Below, in pieces: positions 31,352 to 59,735 of a stretch of 64,000 nucleotides of DNA. Position 1 is the first letter of the stretch. Every line of letters starts with the position of its first letter. This stretch comes from Siphlonurus alternatus (taxonomy: Eukaryota > Arthropoda > Insecta > Ephemeroptera > Siphlonuridae): the NCBI GenBank assembly GCA_949825025.1, contig OX463783.1:29037154-29101153 (forward strand), given 5' to 3'. The position numbers were made by a program, and so were the translations under genes. The notes below the pieces were generated by a model. The model was not told the origin of the DNA. It ran no database searches and worked only from the letters and a program-made list of their open reading frames with translations.

Positions 31352-34300
31352 ATGAAGAGAACAATAGCAACTCGTTCCACTCCCCCAGACGTCAACAGAC
31401 AAACACACCGATCAGATTCCGAGATCCACCGAGCAATCACAAATAGAGACAAATCAAGACTTGATGAACTGTTGAAGAAAGGAGAGAAGTTATGTACTGG
31501 AGACGGCACCAACTGCTTCATACTAGCAATCTCAAACTTTTCCTTCACTTACATAAAGACGCTACTTGAAATTGAACCTAATGGAATTAATGCTAAAAAT
31601 TCAGACGGAAAGACTCTTCTAACGTATGTATGTGAAAACCTAGAACATGCAAAGTATCTGATTGATAAAGGAGCAGACCCCCATGTTATCACTAAAGAGG
31701 GAGATAATATTCTAACCTCTATAGCTGCAAACCAATGTAAAAATCTACATTGTACGCCAAACTCGATAGAAATCATTGAATACTACTTAAGCCTTGGAGT
31801 ATACCCTTTACATATAGATGGGAATGGTAACATTGCATTAAATTACTACATATTAAAATACTTTTCATATCCTTGTGAACATGTACAGCATTACTGTGTG
31901 AGCATTGTTAAAAGTTTCCTCATACAGCCAATATTACAAAATCCAAATTTAATATTGCCGTGTTTACCAGAAAAACATCCTCAAACTATCGTACTTCAAA
32001 GAATTTTGGGTGAGGATACAGTTAATGTGTTCCATGAGATATTACCTGCAAGACAAAGAAGTCTGTGTACAGAATGTAGACACAATAAACTGAAGGTACA
32101 CAGTAAAAATTTTAGCGAAATGTTTGATTTATTTTTAAATTCTAATTTAATAGAAACAAATTTATGTATTACAAAATATTTAAAACCTACACATATATAT
32201 TGTATATATCCAATCAAATCTTTAAATTTATTGTTTTCCCCTTTTTGTTTATTATTTTCAAAGATAGTTTTTCTTGAAAAATACAATTTATTTAAAGTCA
32301 TTTTAAAGAAAATGTTTGATCGTGGTTTCAAAGTGTTAAAGGTAGGATTTTCACCTTTAAGTGTATTATGTATGTGGGAGACTCTAGGAAATGTGAAGTT
32401 TTGTTCTCCGCTCGACCAAGTCCCGACAATCAACACCGAAACACTAGTTCTCGACATGGCTCGTGAGCTGATCGTCCGAGGTGCAGACGTTGCACAGAGG
32501 GTCATACAGTGTGAGGACCGAGAGATGCAGGACCTGAGTGATGTCCTCGATATTCCCGATTCTCTTCTTATCACCCTCTTTAACAGTAAGTTGATGATTT
32601 ATGAGAGAGGGGGTAACTTTTGCAAAACACTACGGTAGAACTAAATACAGTAAAAACTTGATATTACGTGAAGTCAAGGGACCCAGGAAATTGGATTTAC
32701 CTTATATCGAGTATACCTTATATCAAAAATTTTCCTATACCTGCAATACTAATTAATTTTTACGGGAACTTTACTCCGTTACTCAATATTGAGTTTTTAC
32801 CTTACACATAACAATTTATGTAATAACGAATTTTTACTGTGTAGTTAATTCTTTTAAATTTCTTGTACTACACAAGAAAAATATAATAAATTATAAAAAG
32901 TTAATACCCTTGACGCCATTTTAACCTTTCGGGTATGGCCAGGTATTTAACATTATGTGTAAGAGTTATCTTGCGACCCTGGCTACCAGGCTCCCAAAAC
33001 CCTTTCCTGCACTCTTCTGGGCTCCTACTACCAGATCTGTGCAGCCTGCAGTGCAATACTGCAGGGCAGCAGAGTATAGACAGCCGTAAGCTGCCTTCCT
33101 CCTACCAACTTCATCATCATCTAGTACCAATCAGTTACACCCATCTCAAGTCGTATATTATGTTTAGCGTTTATTGCTTGACTTTTTATTGAACATTGCA
33201 TTTGACAGTTTTTATTAACAGTATTAAATAATTACATTTTTTTAACATCTGTAAAGCATTTATCGTATTTAATAAGTATAGTTTTTCTTATTATTTGAAA
33301 TTAACAATGTAAAACATACAGTACTGTACAATTGGTGAATATGGACCTGAAAAAGATTTAATACAGAAATAACTTATTGACGTCCGTTTAATGACTTTAA
33401 TTAGACAGTACTCTCAATTACTTTTGAAACAATGTACAACTTGCATGACAATTTTTTATTGCAAAAATGAATTGACAGTACCAAATTATGTTATTTTGAA
33501 TTTTTTCATTGTATTTATTATTTGAACTATTTTAAAATTATTTAAAGTTTCTCCCCCCCCCCCTTCCCCTGTTTCTTAATAAAAAAAAACATAGACCCTA
33601 AAACTCTTAAGGGTAAGATAATGTGAAAACATCGATTGTTGTAGTCCCATTTGATTAACATGGAAACCTTAGCAACCTCATAATAATTCTGATTTTTTTT
33701 TACAGACAGATCTTAGCACCAAAAAAATGTGGAAAAAATTTCAAAACAATCGGACGATCCAATTTTTTAAAATTAATTTCTTAGTTTAGGTCTCCATGGG
33801 AAAGCCCTATACTGAAAATTTAAAAAATTAATTTAAAAAAATTGAATTGTCCAATTGTTTTGAAATTTTTTCCACGCTTTTTTGGTGCTAAGAACTGTCT
33901 CTAAAAAAAATTCAGAATTATTATGAGGTTGCTAAGGTTTACATGTTAATCAAATGGGACTATAACAATCAATGTTTCGAGTTATCTTACCCTTAAATGC
34001 CTATTGATGCCTTCAGGCGTGGCCGCAATTTCATTAAAAATAGTTCCTAGACTCATTAAAAAAAAAAGAAAATAAAAAAATCTGAAAAAAATCAGCTTAG
34101 CATAATTTGGCACCCTCTGCAATAAAAAAAAACCTGTAGGTTGTTGAATCAACAGAATATCATTCTTTCATTCACTGCGAAGCCCCGGTGAGTTGGAGGG
34201 TTGTGACGGTGAGCGCTGAAGGGTCTGGGCGTGGAGCCACCGTCGGTGCAGATCTTGGTGTTAGTAGCAAATTTATAATAATCTGTGACTTGTTCTCCAG

Positions 34301-35946
34301 GAAACCTGCTTATGTTACAACTTCTTCTACCCTACTACGGTCATCCACCATTGGCTCTCCTTCTCGTCCATGCGAAGGCTGCAGTACACCTGACCTCGGA
34401 ATTCTTGGTGTTGAGTGAACATGCAGGCGTCCCCCATGGCACTCCAACCTTCCGACTACTTCAAGAGATGTTTAAGAAACTCAAATATAATAATTACATT
34501 TGGATAAGGATATTTGAAGACAAGCACAGTAAGTTTCTTGTAAGGTTCCGATTTCAAATCCTGGTGACACATATACTACTTGTATATAAAGTATACAGTA
34601 AAAAATCGTTATTACGCAACTTGTTGTTCGGTAAAACTTGATTTTGAGTAAAGGAGATCACGGTCCTGTAAAAAATAATTACCATTGCAAGTACAATAAG
34701 AAAACAATAAGGTAATACTCGATATAAGGCAAACCTAATTTCTTTATGTAACAAGTAATAACAAGTTTTTAATGTATTTGTTTTATTATTTCCCCTAACC
34801 CACTTTCCCTCCCCCCCCCCTCTTACTTCCAACCTCTGAGTTCTGAGTCATGGAATTATTCAAAAAAAAAAATAAAAAAAGGTTCCGTTCTGAAATCTAA
34901 CCCCTCTTCTTTTTTTTTTCATTAAAGATTAATGTCACTATAGTAATTTTTTTTTTATGATAAAAAAATATAAAATTTAGATCAGAACATAAAGAACAAA
35001 ATGACTGTCCACTTTCGGAAGTAAAAAAAAGTAATTATTCAGTCCAGTGTTTGAGATATTAATTTTTTTAGTTGAAAAATATGCTGATTTGGCTTGATTT
35101 GAAAATGGCCGCCAGATTTCCAATGATATTCTCACTATTTGTATCCTGTGTATCTAAAAAACTAGACAGACTTTTGCTTCATTTTTATTTTTTTTTTTTT
35201 TTTCACTGAAAATTTATGTTATAATGTAAGGAAGGTTTTTGCTATAATTTTCAGAGTGATTCACCATCTCGTAAGACTAGTGACAGTAAAATCCTTATAA
35301 AAAATTACATGTTAGTTGTCAACATTCTTGATAACAATATTAAATGGAGTATCGATCTCAATTTTTTTATTACAGAGCATGCAAAATTATGCTACTGTTT
35401 CAGATTTTTTAGAGATCGGGAACTATTTTTAAAAAATTATTGAAAGTTCTTTTTGTGACGTCAGGAGACGCTGCTCCTTAAGAAAAAGATAGGACTTACC
35501 GCCCCGTGACGTCACAAAAAGGACTTTAAATCATTTTTTTAAAAATACTTCCCGGGCTCAAAAAAATCTGAAAAAAATAAGGGTAGCATAACTTTGCACG
35601 CTCTATCCATTTCTACAATAAAAAATTTTGAGGTCGATACTCCATTACATGTCAACATTCTTAATAACAATGTTAAATATATGAAATGTAACAACAATGT
35701 TAAATTGTTGCAGGTTCCCCTCTCAGTCTGAAAGAACTCTCTCGACAGGCAGTCCGTTCCTGCGTGTACCAAAACGCTGCTGGTCGTTCACTACCAGACC
35801 TTCTGTCCTCCATGTGCCCTCCAGGACTGAGGGGCTACCTGCTGATGTCACCTCCACAACCTCTCGATGTGTATGTGTGTGACAGCGAGGAGATCGCTGG
35901 GCAAATTAATTTCAATACATATACTACTTTGGATATAGAACTTTGA
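31352..35946 (+). CDS. Ankyrin-repeat/SOCS-box protein 2 (three coding exons)
   Basis: Coding exons are 31352-32585, 34301-34528 and 35714-35946. They total 1695 nt, 564 residues plus TGA; both introns are phase 1, as in gene 1. Ankyrin segments include DSEIHRAITNRDKSRLDELL, AKYLIDKGADPHVI and EYYLSLGVYPLHIDGNGNIA. MARELIVRGADVAQR precedes exon 2, which carries NLLMLQLLLPYYGHPPLALL. The SOCS box is SLKELSRQAVRSCV with PPGLRGYLL. Length, domain order and intron positions match gene 1, so they are tandem duplicates about 20 kb apart, start to start. Exon 1 is much more diverged than exon 3. The C-terminal tail after EEIAG differs completely from gene 1. The predicted role, by family, is a substrate receptor of a Cullin-5/Elongin BC ubiquitin ligase. 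Confidence 0.88.
32648..32839. mobile_element. Pogo/Tigger-like MITE, copy 3
   Basis: CAGTAAAAACTTGATATTAC at the left and TAATAACGAATTTTTACTG at the right. TA is present on the left; the right flank is TG. It lies in intron 1 of ankyrin/SOCS gene 2. Confidence 0.82.
32840..33431. other. Intronic sequence, nothing recognised
   Basis: A higher-GC patch at 32970-33140 gives an 85-codon frame (32935-33192) with no family resemblance. I do not call it a gene. Confidence 0.3.
33432..34147. mobile_element. Decayed family A hairpin carrying a nested TTAA element
   Basis: ATGTACAACTTGCATGACA at the left. At the right, CACCCTCTGCAATAAAA then CCTGTAGGTTGTTG. The host core CTATTGATGCC resumes directly after the nested element (33611-33992). 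Confidence 0.65.
33611..33992. mobile_element. TTAA-flanked hairpin MITE, D-related
   Basis: GGGTAAGATAATGTGAAAAC faces GAGTTATCTTACCC, with TTAA at 33607-33610 and 33993-33996. Inner text GATTAACATGGAAACCTTAG and TCAGAATTATTATGAGG aligns with family D. Confidence 0.85.
34173..34272 (+). pseudogene. 28S rRNA fragment 1
   Basis: GCGAAGCCCCGGTGAG, GACGGTGAGCGCTGAAGGGT, CTGGGCGTGGAGCC and GTCGGTGCAGATCTTGGTG follow animal 28S rRNA order. About 100 bases are kept. It ends 28 bases before exon 2 of ankyrin/SOCS gene 2, in sense orientation. Confidence 0.82.
34596..34775. mobile_element. Pogo/Tigger-like MITE, copy 4 (decayed)
   Basis: CAGTAAAAAATCGTTATTAC at the left. GGTCCTGTAAAAAATAATTA lies within. 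The right end reads ACAAGTTTTTAATGTA. Confidence 0.72.
34776..35343. other. Intronic sequence, nothing recognised
   Basis: Homopolymer-rich DNA with C and T runs near 34800-34830. No element identified. Confidence 0.3.
35344..35645. mobile_element. AT-flanked hairpin MITE, family B, copy 4
   Basis: ATGGAGTATCGATCTCAA at the left and GAGGTCGATACTCCAT at the right. The left arm has lost the GAAATGGATAGAGGGT stretch (TTACAGAGCATGCAAAATT instead). It lies 68 bases upstream of the SOCS-box exon of gene 2. Confidence 0.88.
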
Positions 35947-35990
35947 CTTGAATTTTGGCCTACAGTGAAGGCTCTATTGATAGAGGTATA

Positions 35991-36146
35991 CAGTATAACA
36001 AATCTTAGTTTACCTCTAGACAGTTCAGTCTAGACTAAATGGCGCCGAATATCAGCCAATGAAAAGGCTAGAATGACTGCTGGCCACCTTTTCATTGGCT
36101 GATATATCTGGCGCTGTCTAGCAGTAAACTAAGATCTGTTATACTG
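35991..36146. mobile_element. TA-flanked hairpin MITE (family H)
   Basis: CAGTATAACAAATCTTAGTT and its complement at 36123-36146, with TA on both sides. The arms contain GATATCAGCCAATGAAAAGG-type text and its partner. It lies 44 bases after the stop of ankyrin/SOCS gene 2. Confidence 0.85.
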
Positions 36147-36609
36147 TAGTCACCCTATTTCAGCTTATGGCAGCTAATTCTAAATTCTGATTGTCTTTTT
36201 TTAAAAAAATATTTGTTGAAAGACCCTCTTATTGGCTAAAAAGTTTATTTTTTGCTTCTTGTTTACAAATTTCAACAATCTTTTTTTTTTGGGGGGGGGG
36301 GATAACATTCAGGGATAATTACAGTACACCCTGTTCAAAAGATAATTAACCTTGATGATTAAAATGAGTGAAAAACACTTTAATTGTGAGTACCCAGTGT
36401 AAACGAGTAAATTTAGATTTAGGGTTTAGTATTTGATTCTAAAAGAGAACCTGGTGTCTTTCTTTTTTTTATATTATTATTATTAGCCTTCTAGCCTTTC
36501 CATAAAGAAGGTTTTAAAAAAATTGTCTGATTACAGCTGATAAATGTATTAAATATTGATAATTCCTTTTTTTTTAAATTAATTCGTTTATAATTAAAAA
36601 TTATTTTAT

Positions 36610-36898
36610 CCAAAGTCTTCTGCTCGTTGTTAGTATTCAAAGTATTGTTGTGTAATGTCTGTCGCATGAAAGGAAAAACATGGGACGGTTGTTGATTTAC
36701 ATGTTAACTTATGGAAAATGGCCGTTAATTATAAAAGTTGTTGTGTCTACTAGTGCCAATAATGCCATTATGTTCTCTGCTCTGATGGCAAAATTAGGCA
36801 CTACGTCGTCCCATGTTTAACAATGAAAAAGGCTTCATGCGACAGACATTATAAACAATGGTTTTTGTTACAACCATTGTGCGAGTAGAAGATTTTGG
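36610..36898. mobile_element. Inverted-repeat element M, copy 1
   Basis: CCAAAGTCTTCTGCTCG faces CGAGTAGAAGATTTTGG. Inner dyad: TGTCTGTCGCATGAAAGG and CTTCATGCGACAGACATT; ACATGGGACG and CGTCCCATGT. TTTTAT occurs on both sides, a possible 6-bp duplication. Copy 2 is at 57329. Confidence 0.8.
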
Positions 36899-37269
36899 TT
36901 TTATCTCAGAATTTATAATAATCAAAGTTAGAAAAATAATTCAATTTTCTAATACTAGCTGCAAACTCACAAAGCTTGTTTTGAATGATTTGGAAAGCAA
37001 AAAATGAGAAATTAACCTTTTTACTTGCAGTGTTTTTTATTAACTTTGTGCTGTGACAGGCAGTGTATTTTTTATTATTATTGTTATGGAATAAGCATAT
37101 TAATTATAACTTAATTATTTAAAATCTTGCCATTTTTATTATACATTAAAGTAGTTTTTATTGTAGATTTTTTGTACTCAACTTCTTTGCTTATCACTAA
37201 TTTGCTGCATTTGTAAGATATTTGTAATAATATTTGTAACATCTTTTTCTTTTCACAACTTTGTTTCAC

Positions 37270-37380
37270 AGAGATGCTATGCACTTTTTGTGTTAGGTTC
37301 TGCTTGGACTGTTTGGTGTCTCCTGCCTCCGACTTGTTTTTTATATATTCATGTGGGAAATATAATAAAATAAATTAATT
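37270..37380 (+). repeat. 3'-end repeat W, copy 2 with AAAT tail
   Basis: CTCCTGCCTCCGACTTGTTT and TTCATGTGGGAAATATAATA match the flanks of the hAT element at 1767-2757. An AAAT array (37372-37428) follows, so this is the 3' end of a retroposed element. Confidence 0.6.
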
Positions 37381-37386
37381 AATTAA

Positions 37387-37425
<39 letters not shown>

Positions 37426-37429
37426 AAAG

Positions 37430-38197
37430 AAAACAAATGTTATTGAAAAAAAAATATCACTTGACATTGCTATAATTATATGATGACATGAAAAGTGCAA
37501 TTAATAATTAAGAAAATTATTCATGATTCATTTTAAATATCAAGCTGTACACTCTGTACAATACAAAATAATAGAATAAAATCGTGTATTGTTTTATTCA
37601 AAATAATAAATTTTTAAATTCAACATTTACCATAATGGAATATTTTCAAATATTAATTTTTCAATACATCTGAAGGTAATAATAATATGCTGCATTAATG
37701 TTCTTTAATTAGGAATTAGCAAAAAAAAAAAAAAAAAAAAAAAAGTAAATTATGTATTTTAAGATTTTTTTTTTACATAATATATATATCATGAATCCTA
37801 TTTTTATAGATTATAATAATGAAATGAATGTAAAATCATAAAAAAAATTATAAATAAAATATATTTTTTCACAATTTACATTTTATTAATTTGTTTATTT
37901 ATTTACCCTTTTCTGTCTAAATAAAAAAAAATGGTAAATTAAAAGAAGAGATATAGCTATATACCGACCAAATGGTTATGTAAGTTTAAATTACTTGATA
38001 ACACATATTTTACTATTGGACAAAATTGCCAACCAATATTAATTATTTATATAATTATGTATTTTTAATTTGCAATTAAATATATATTAATTTTATTTAT
38101 TAGAGGTAATTATTATATATATAATAATATATATTACATTTTCTATGGATATATATACATGGATGAGCTGTGATCATATGTCGTCTCATGTCATGTA

Positions 38198-38229
<32 letters not shown>

Positions 38230-38545
38230 GATTGTGTATATTATATTAATTGTATATCATGATCGAATAATTAATTAACTATATAAAGAGAAATTTATAA
38301 TTTAATAAATTAGTACAAATATAATGGCCGTATGTACGTGCGCATATAATTGCATATTATATATATATCAAGGATAATATAATATCTATTTCCTCCATGA
38401 TATATATATGGTATGATCATAGAAAAACGCAAATATATGATAAAATTAGAAGAAAGAACTATATTTTATATATATATTACATATTATTATTTTTTATGAT
38501 TATAATTATTTTCAAAGTTCTTTAAATAATGAATATCATGCAATA
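37430..38545. other. AT-rich intergenic region
   Basis: Long TA-rich tracts, including TATATATA near 38200-38230. No gene, RNA or repeat family recognised. Confidence 0.35.
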
Positions 38546-38551
38546 TTTTTC

Positions 38552-38876
38552 TTGAAAAAGTTTCCACTATTCGCCGCTACATCTGGCGGCGCCACCAACA
38601 TAGGACTTACAACGGAGAGCGACCTCCTAGACTCTGCTGCGAGCCTGGCACGAGGTGGCCAGCTTTGGTCGCGAGATGCGGCCTGCTTAGCTCAGAGAAG
38701 CTCAACAAAGCAGCTCATATTATCGGCCGGCAGGCAAGTTGCGCTGCCGCTTGCTTTGCTACCCCGACCATCGTGCACGTACCGGCGACTGCGCTCACAC
38801 TTGCCGGTATTTCCATTTCCATCGGACTTAGTTCTGCACCGAGCGCGCTGTATAATAAGTTGATTAAATATTATTG
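38552..38876 (+). other. Isolated GC-rich island with open frames, unidentified
   Basis: About 300 bases are GC-rich inside a strongly AT-rich kilobase. Two + frames stay open: one reads SGGATNIGLTTESDLLDSAA, the other AAHIIGRQASCAAACFATPT then ALTLAGISISIGLSSAPSAL. Neither starts well nor belongs to a family I know. It could be a CpG island or promoter of the mucin-lectin gene, a decayed exon, or a foreign fragment. Confidence 0.4.
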
Positions 38877-39378
38877 AATATGAATGATTGAATAATTATT
38901 AATTATGATTAAATATTTTTTAACATTAATTTTTGATATCATGCATTGTTAATAATTATGATTCCTAATTCTTAAGTTTAGAAAAAGTGTTATCTTCCCA
39001 AGTAAAATAATAATTTTTCTCTTCGTATTTATATTAGCTTATATATTTTATGAGAATACAACATTTATTTTATTTACTAAAAAAATTATATTTATCTATT
39101 TATATTGTTCGTACATGTCCATTTTCTCGTCGTTATAATCAATTGCTAAAATTTGATATGTATATTATGCAATGTTAATTTTTTTTAAAAAAAACTATAT
39201 TAAATTGGAAAAGTAAAATTATAAATGTTATGCGTTAATTTAAAACACTATATATAATACATAATATTATACATATGTATATAGAGATATTAGAGATTCG
39301 ACCTAGAAGAAATAAAAAAATGTGAAATAAAAAAAAAAACACTTTTATTTCACTATAATATAACATGAAAAATATAAT

Positions 39379-39556
39379 GGGGGACATTCACAAAGCACTT
39401 TAACCCCCACTTTAGCCCCAATTCTTAACCCTGGTGCTAAACATGGTACTAAACCAGGGGCTAACCATGTTAAGGTCATAGCTTAGCACCATGTTTAGCA
39501 CCAGGGTTAAAAATCGGGGCTAAATTGGGGGTTAAAGTGCTTTGTGAATGTCCCCC
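39379..39556. mobile_element. Near-perfect hairpin MITE (family N)
   Basis: GGGGGACATTCACAAAGCAC faces GTGCTTTGTGAATGTCCCCC. Arms continue with AACCCCCACTTTAGCCCC and its partner, and GCTAAACATGGT / ACCATGTTTAGC. AAT lies on both sides, a possible 3-bp duplication. Confidence 0.88.
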
Positions 39557-39664
39557 AATATTTTTAAAATAATTGTTTCATTGGAAATTAATAAATCATG
39601 CGAATTTTATGACGATATAATAAATGACGTGAATAAAATTACTGTGTAAATTGTTTATTGCATC

Positions 39665-39958
39665 ATGGACAACCTACATGAAATTTTTATTACAAATTCA
39701 GAGAGAGAGTAAATTTTTAATATGTATTCATGACCTTGCACTTTTTTTACTGAATTTTTGGAACCACCCAACACACTGCTCTAAAACAGTCATGTAACGT
39801 TTTTTCCTGCTGTGCTTTCTTGTTAAATATTTGTATGACTATGACACGTCACAGTACAAATTTAAATGGTTCACAAAATCTTAAAAAATGACATGAGAAA
39901 AACTCAAAAGGTCCTCCGTAACTAAATTTTTAAATAAAAAAATATAATGAAGGTTCGT
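39665..39958. mobile_element. Hairpin MITE, divergent family A2, copy 2
   Basis: ATGGACAACCTACATGAAA, then TTTTTATTACA, and later TTTTTGGAACCACCC and ACTATGACACGTCACAG. Strongly decayed; aligned by order of motifs with 7455-7735. Confidence 0.6.
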
Positions 39959-40370
39959 TATATATATTATACAAAACATTAAAAAGAAAAAAAAAATAAC
40001 ATAAAATTAAAAATGAATCACGTACCTTCAATATAGAGCCTATACACAGAGGATATGCAAAAATACATAAAAAAAACATTATTTTATTTTTCTGTATGAA
40101 TCATATCTGATTACAAAGTTCCACTGAAAATATATAATATATATAATTATACTCATATATACATATATATATTATATATCTATTTCCTGTCGATTTATTT
40201 ATAAATAAAGATTTAACTTGTTGATTGTTGCTTCATTTGCAATGATAAAATTTATTGGTGATGCATTTACATCATTATTAATTATCAATCCTTCAACACT
40301 CTTCAATTATTATATTAAAATTATAAACTGCTGTGTTTTTTTTTTCTTGCAGTCGACTACAAAATTAAAT

Positions 40371-58315
<17,945 letters not shown>

Positions 58316-59411
58316 TTTCACTGCGACTTTGGGCTTCTCTGCTTGCGATCGTCTCTTGCGTCTACTACGTGAAGACAGAAGAGTGCAGTCATCAATTTCG
58401 AAAAAATTCTTTTTCGGTCTTAATTATTTATCCATGCCCCACAAAAAAAATCATATTAGAGTTATATGGTCATGATTATATAGGGCTTCCGGATCTCCAG
58501 TTTTACAAATATATATATGCTACATTGAATCTGACTTCAAATGCTCAAGAATCTTCCAAGTTTTAATGCAAAAAATGTGAAAAAGTTCGGACTGGAAAAA
58601 ACTGATTTTATAAAGTGAGAACTGTTTCAGATTTTTCCAGTTTTTCTAAACTTTTTCTAGTTTTATGAAACTGAAAACGCAGTTTTGTCTTGCAAAAGCA
58701 TGTTTTTCGTGATAAAAATTAGAATTAAATACTTTATTATTTCTCCCTCCTCTATCTTAATTGATACCACGTACATTGATGGTGTTTCTCGATTTTTTTT
58801 TTTTTTAAATGCACACAATGGTACTTTATCAAAATATAAAACCAGAATTTTATTGTCAAAGAAGCATTTATAGTAATTATATTTATGATTTTAATGGTTG
58901 AGAGACCTGTTATGGAGGTATAAAATATTAAGAAAATATTAAGAAAACTGCCAGTGCTCACTGGAAACTGAAAGTGAACTGATTTCGACTTTTTTGGAGA
59001 AATTTAAGAACTGATTTTGAGAGAAAAATTACTGAATAATTCTGTGTTTAAAATCCCACTTTGAAAAACTGAAAATCCCCGGGCCCTATAATAATTACCA
59101 TGTCCCGTAAAAAAAAAAAAAAAAAAAAATAGGGCATGATAATTAAATTAAAAATCAAGCACTGCACCATATATGATGCATGGTTTTGCTAAAAAATAAT
59201 TTCTCATTTTAAATTTTATATTTTGCGAATCCATGCAATTAGAATAAATTTTGTCAAACATGACCAATGTATACAATCTGTATTAATTATAACATAATTA
59301 AAAAATAAATTATAAATCATAGTAAAAATTGTATCTATAATATTATATCGATATAAATATAATTATCTACATAAACTAACAAAATACATGGTACACGCCT
59401 ACTTAATTATT
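58316..59411. other. 3' flank of mucin-lectin gene
   Basis: The 90-codon frame 58294-58566 overlaps the last exon; its MISLRLWASLLAIVSCVYYV start looks like a signal peptide. The downstream part is not lectin-like. A block of CAGTTTT/AAACTG motifs (58575-59060) may be a decayed inverted repeat. A poly(A) run lies at 59106. Confidence 0.35.
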
Positions 59412-59732
59412 ATGGAGTATCGACCTCAATTTTTTTTTATTGCAGAAATGGATAGAGCGTGCAAAGTTATGCTACCCTGATTTTTTCAGATTTTTTAGAG
59501 CTCGGAAACTTTTTAAAAAAATTATTGAAAGTTCTTTTTGTGACGTCACGAGACCTCTCTCCTTAAGAAAAAGATAGGACTTGCCGCCGCGTGACGTCAC
59601 AAAAAAAGGACTTTCAATAATTTTCAAAAAAAAATAGTTCCCCAGCTCTAGAAAATATGAAAAAAATTAGGTTAGCATAAGTTTGCACGCTCTATCCATA
59701 TCTGCAATAAAAAATTGAGGTTGATACTCCAT
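59412..59732. mobile_element. AT-flanked hairpin MITE, family B, copy 8
   Basis: ATGGAGTATCGACCTCAA and GAGGTTGATACTCCAT. Both GTGACGTCAC sites are intact. The next element begins within five bases. Confidence 0.9.
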
Positions 59733-59735
59733 TAC

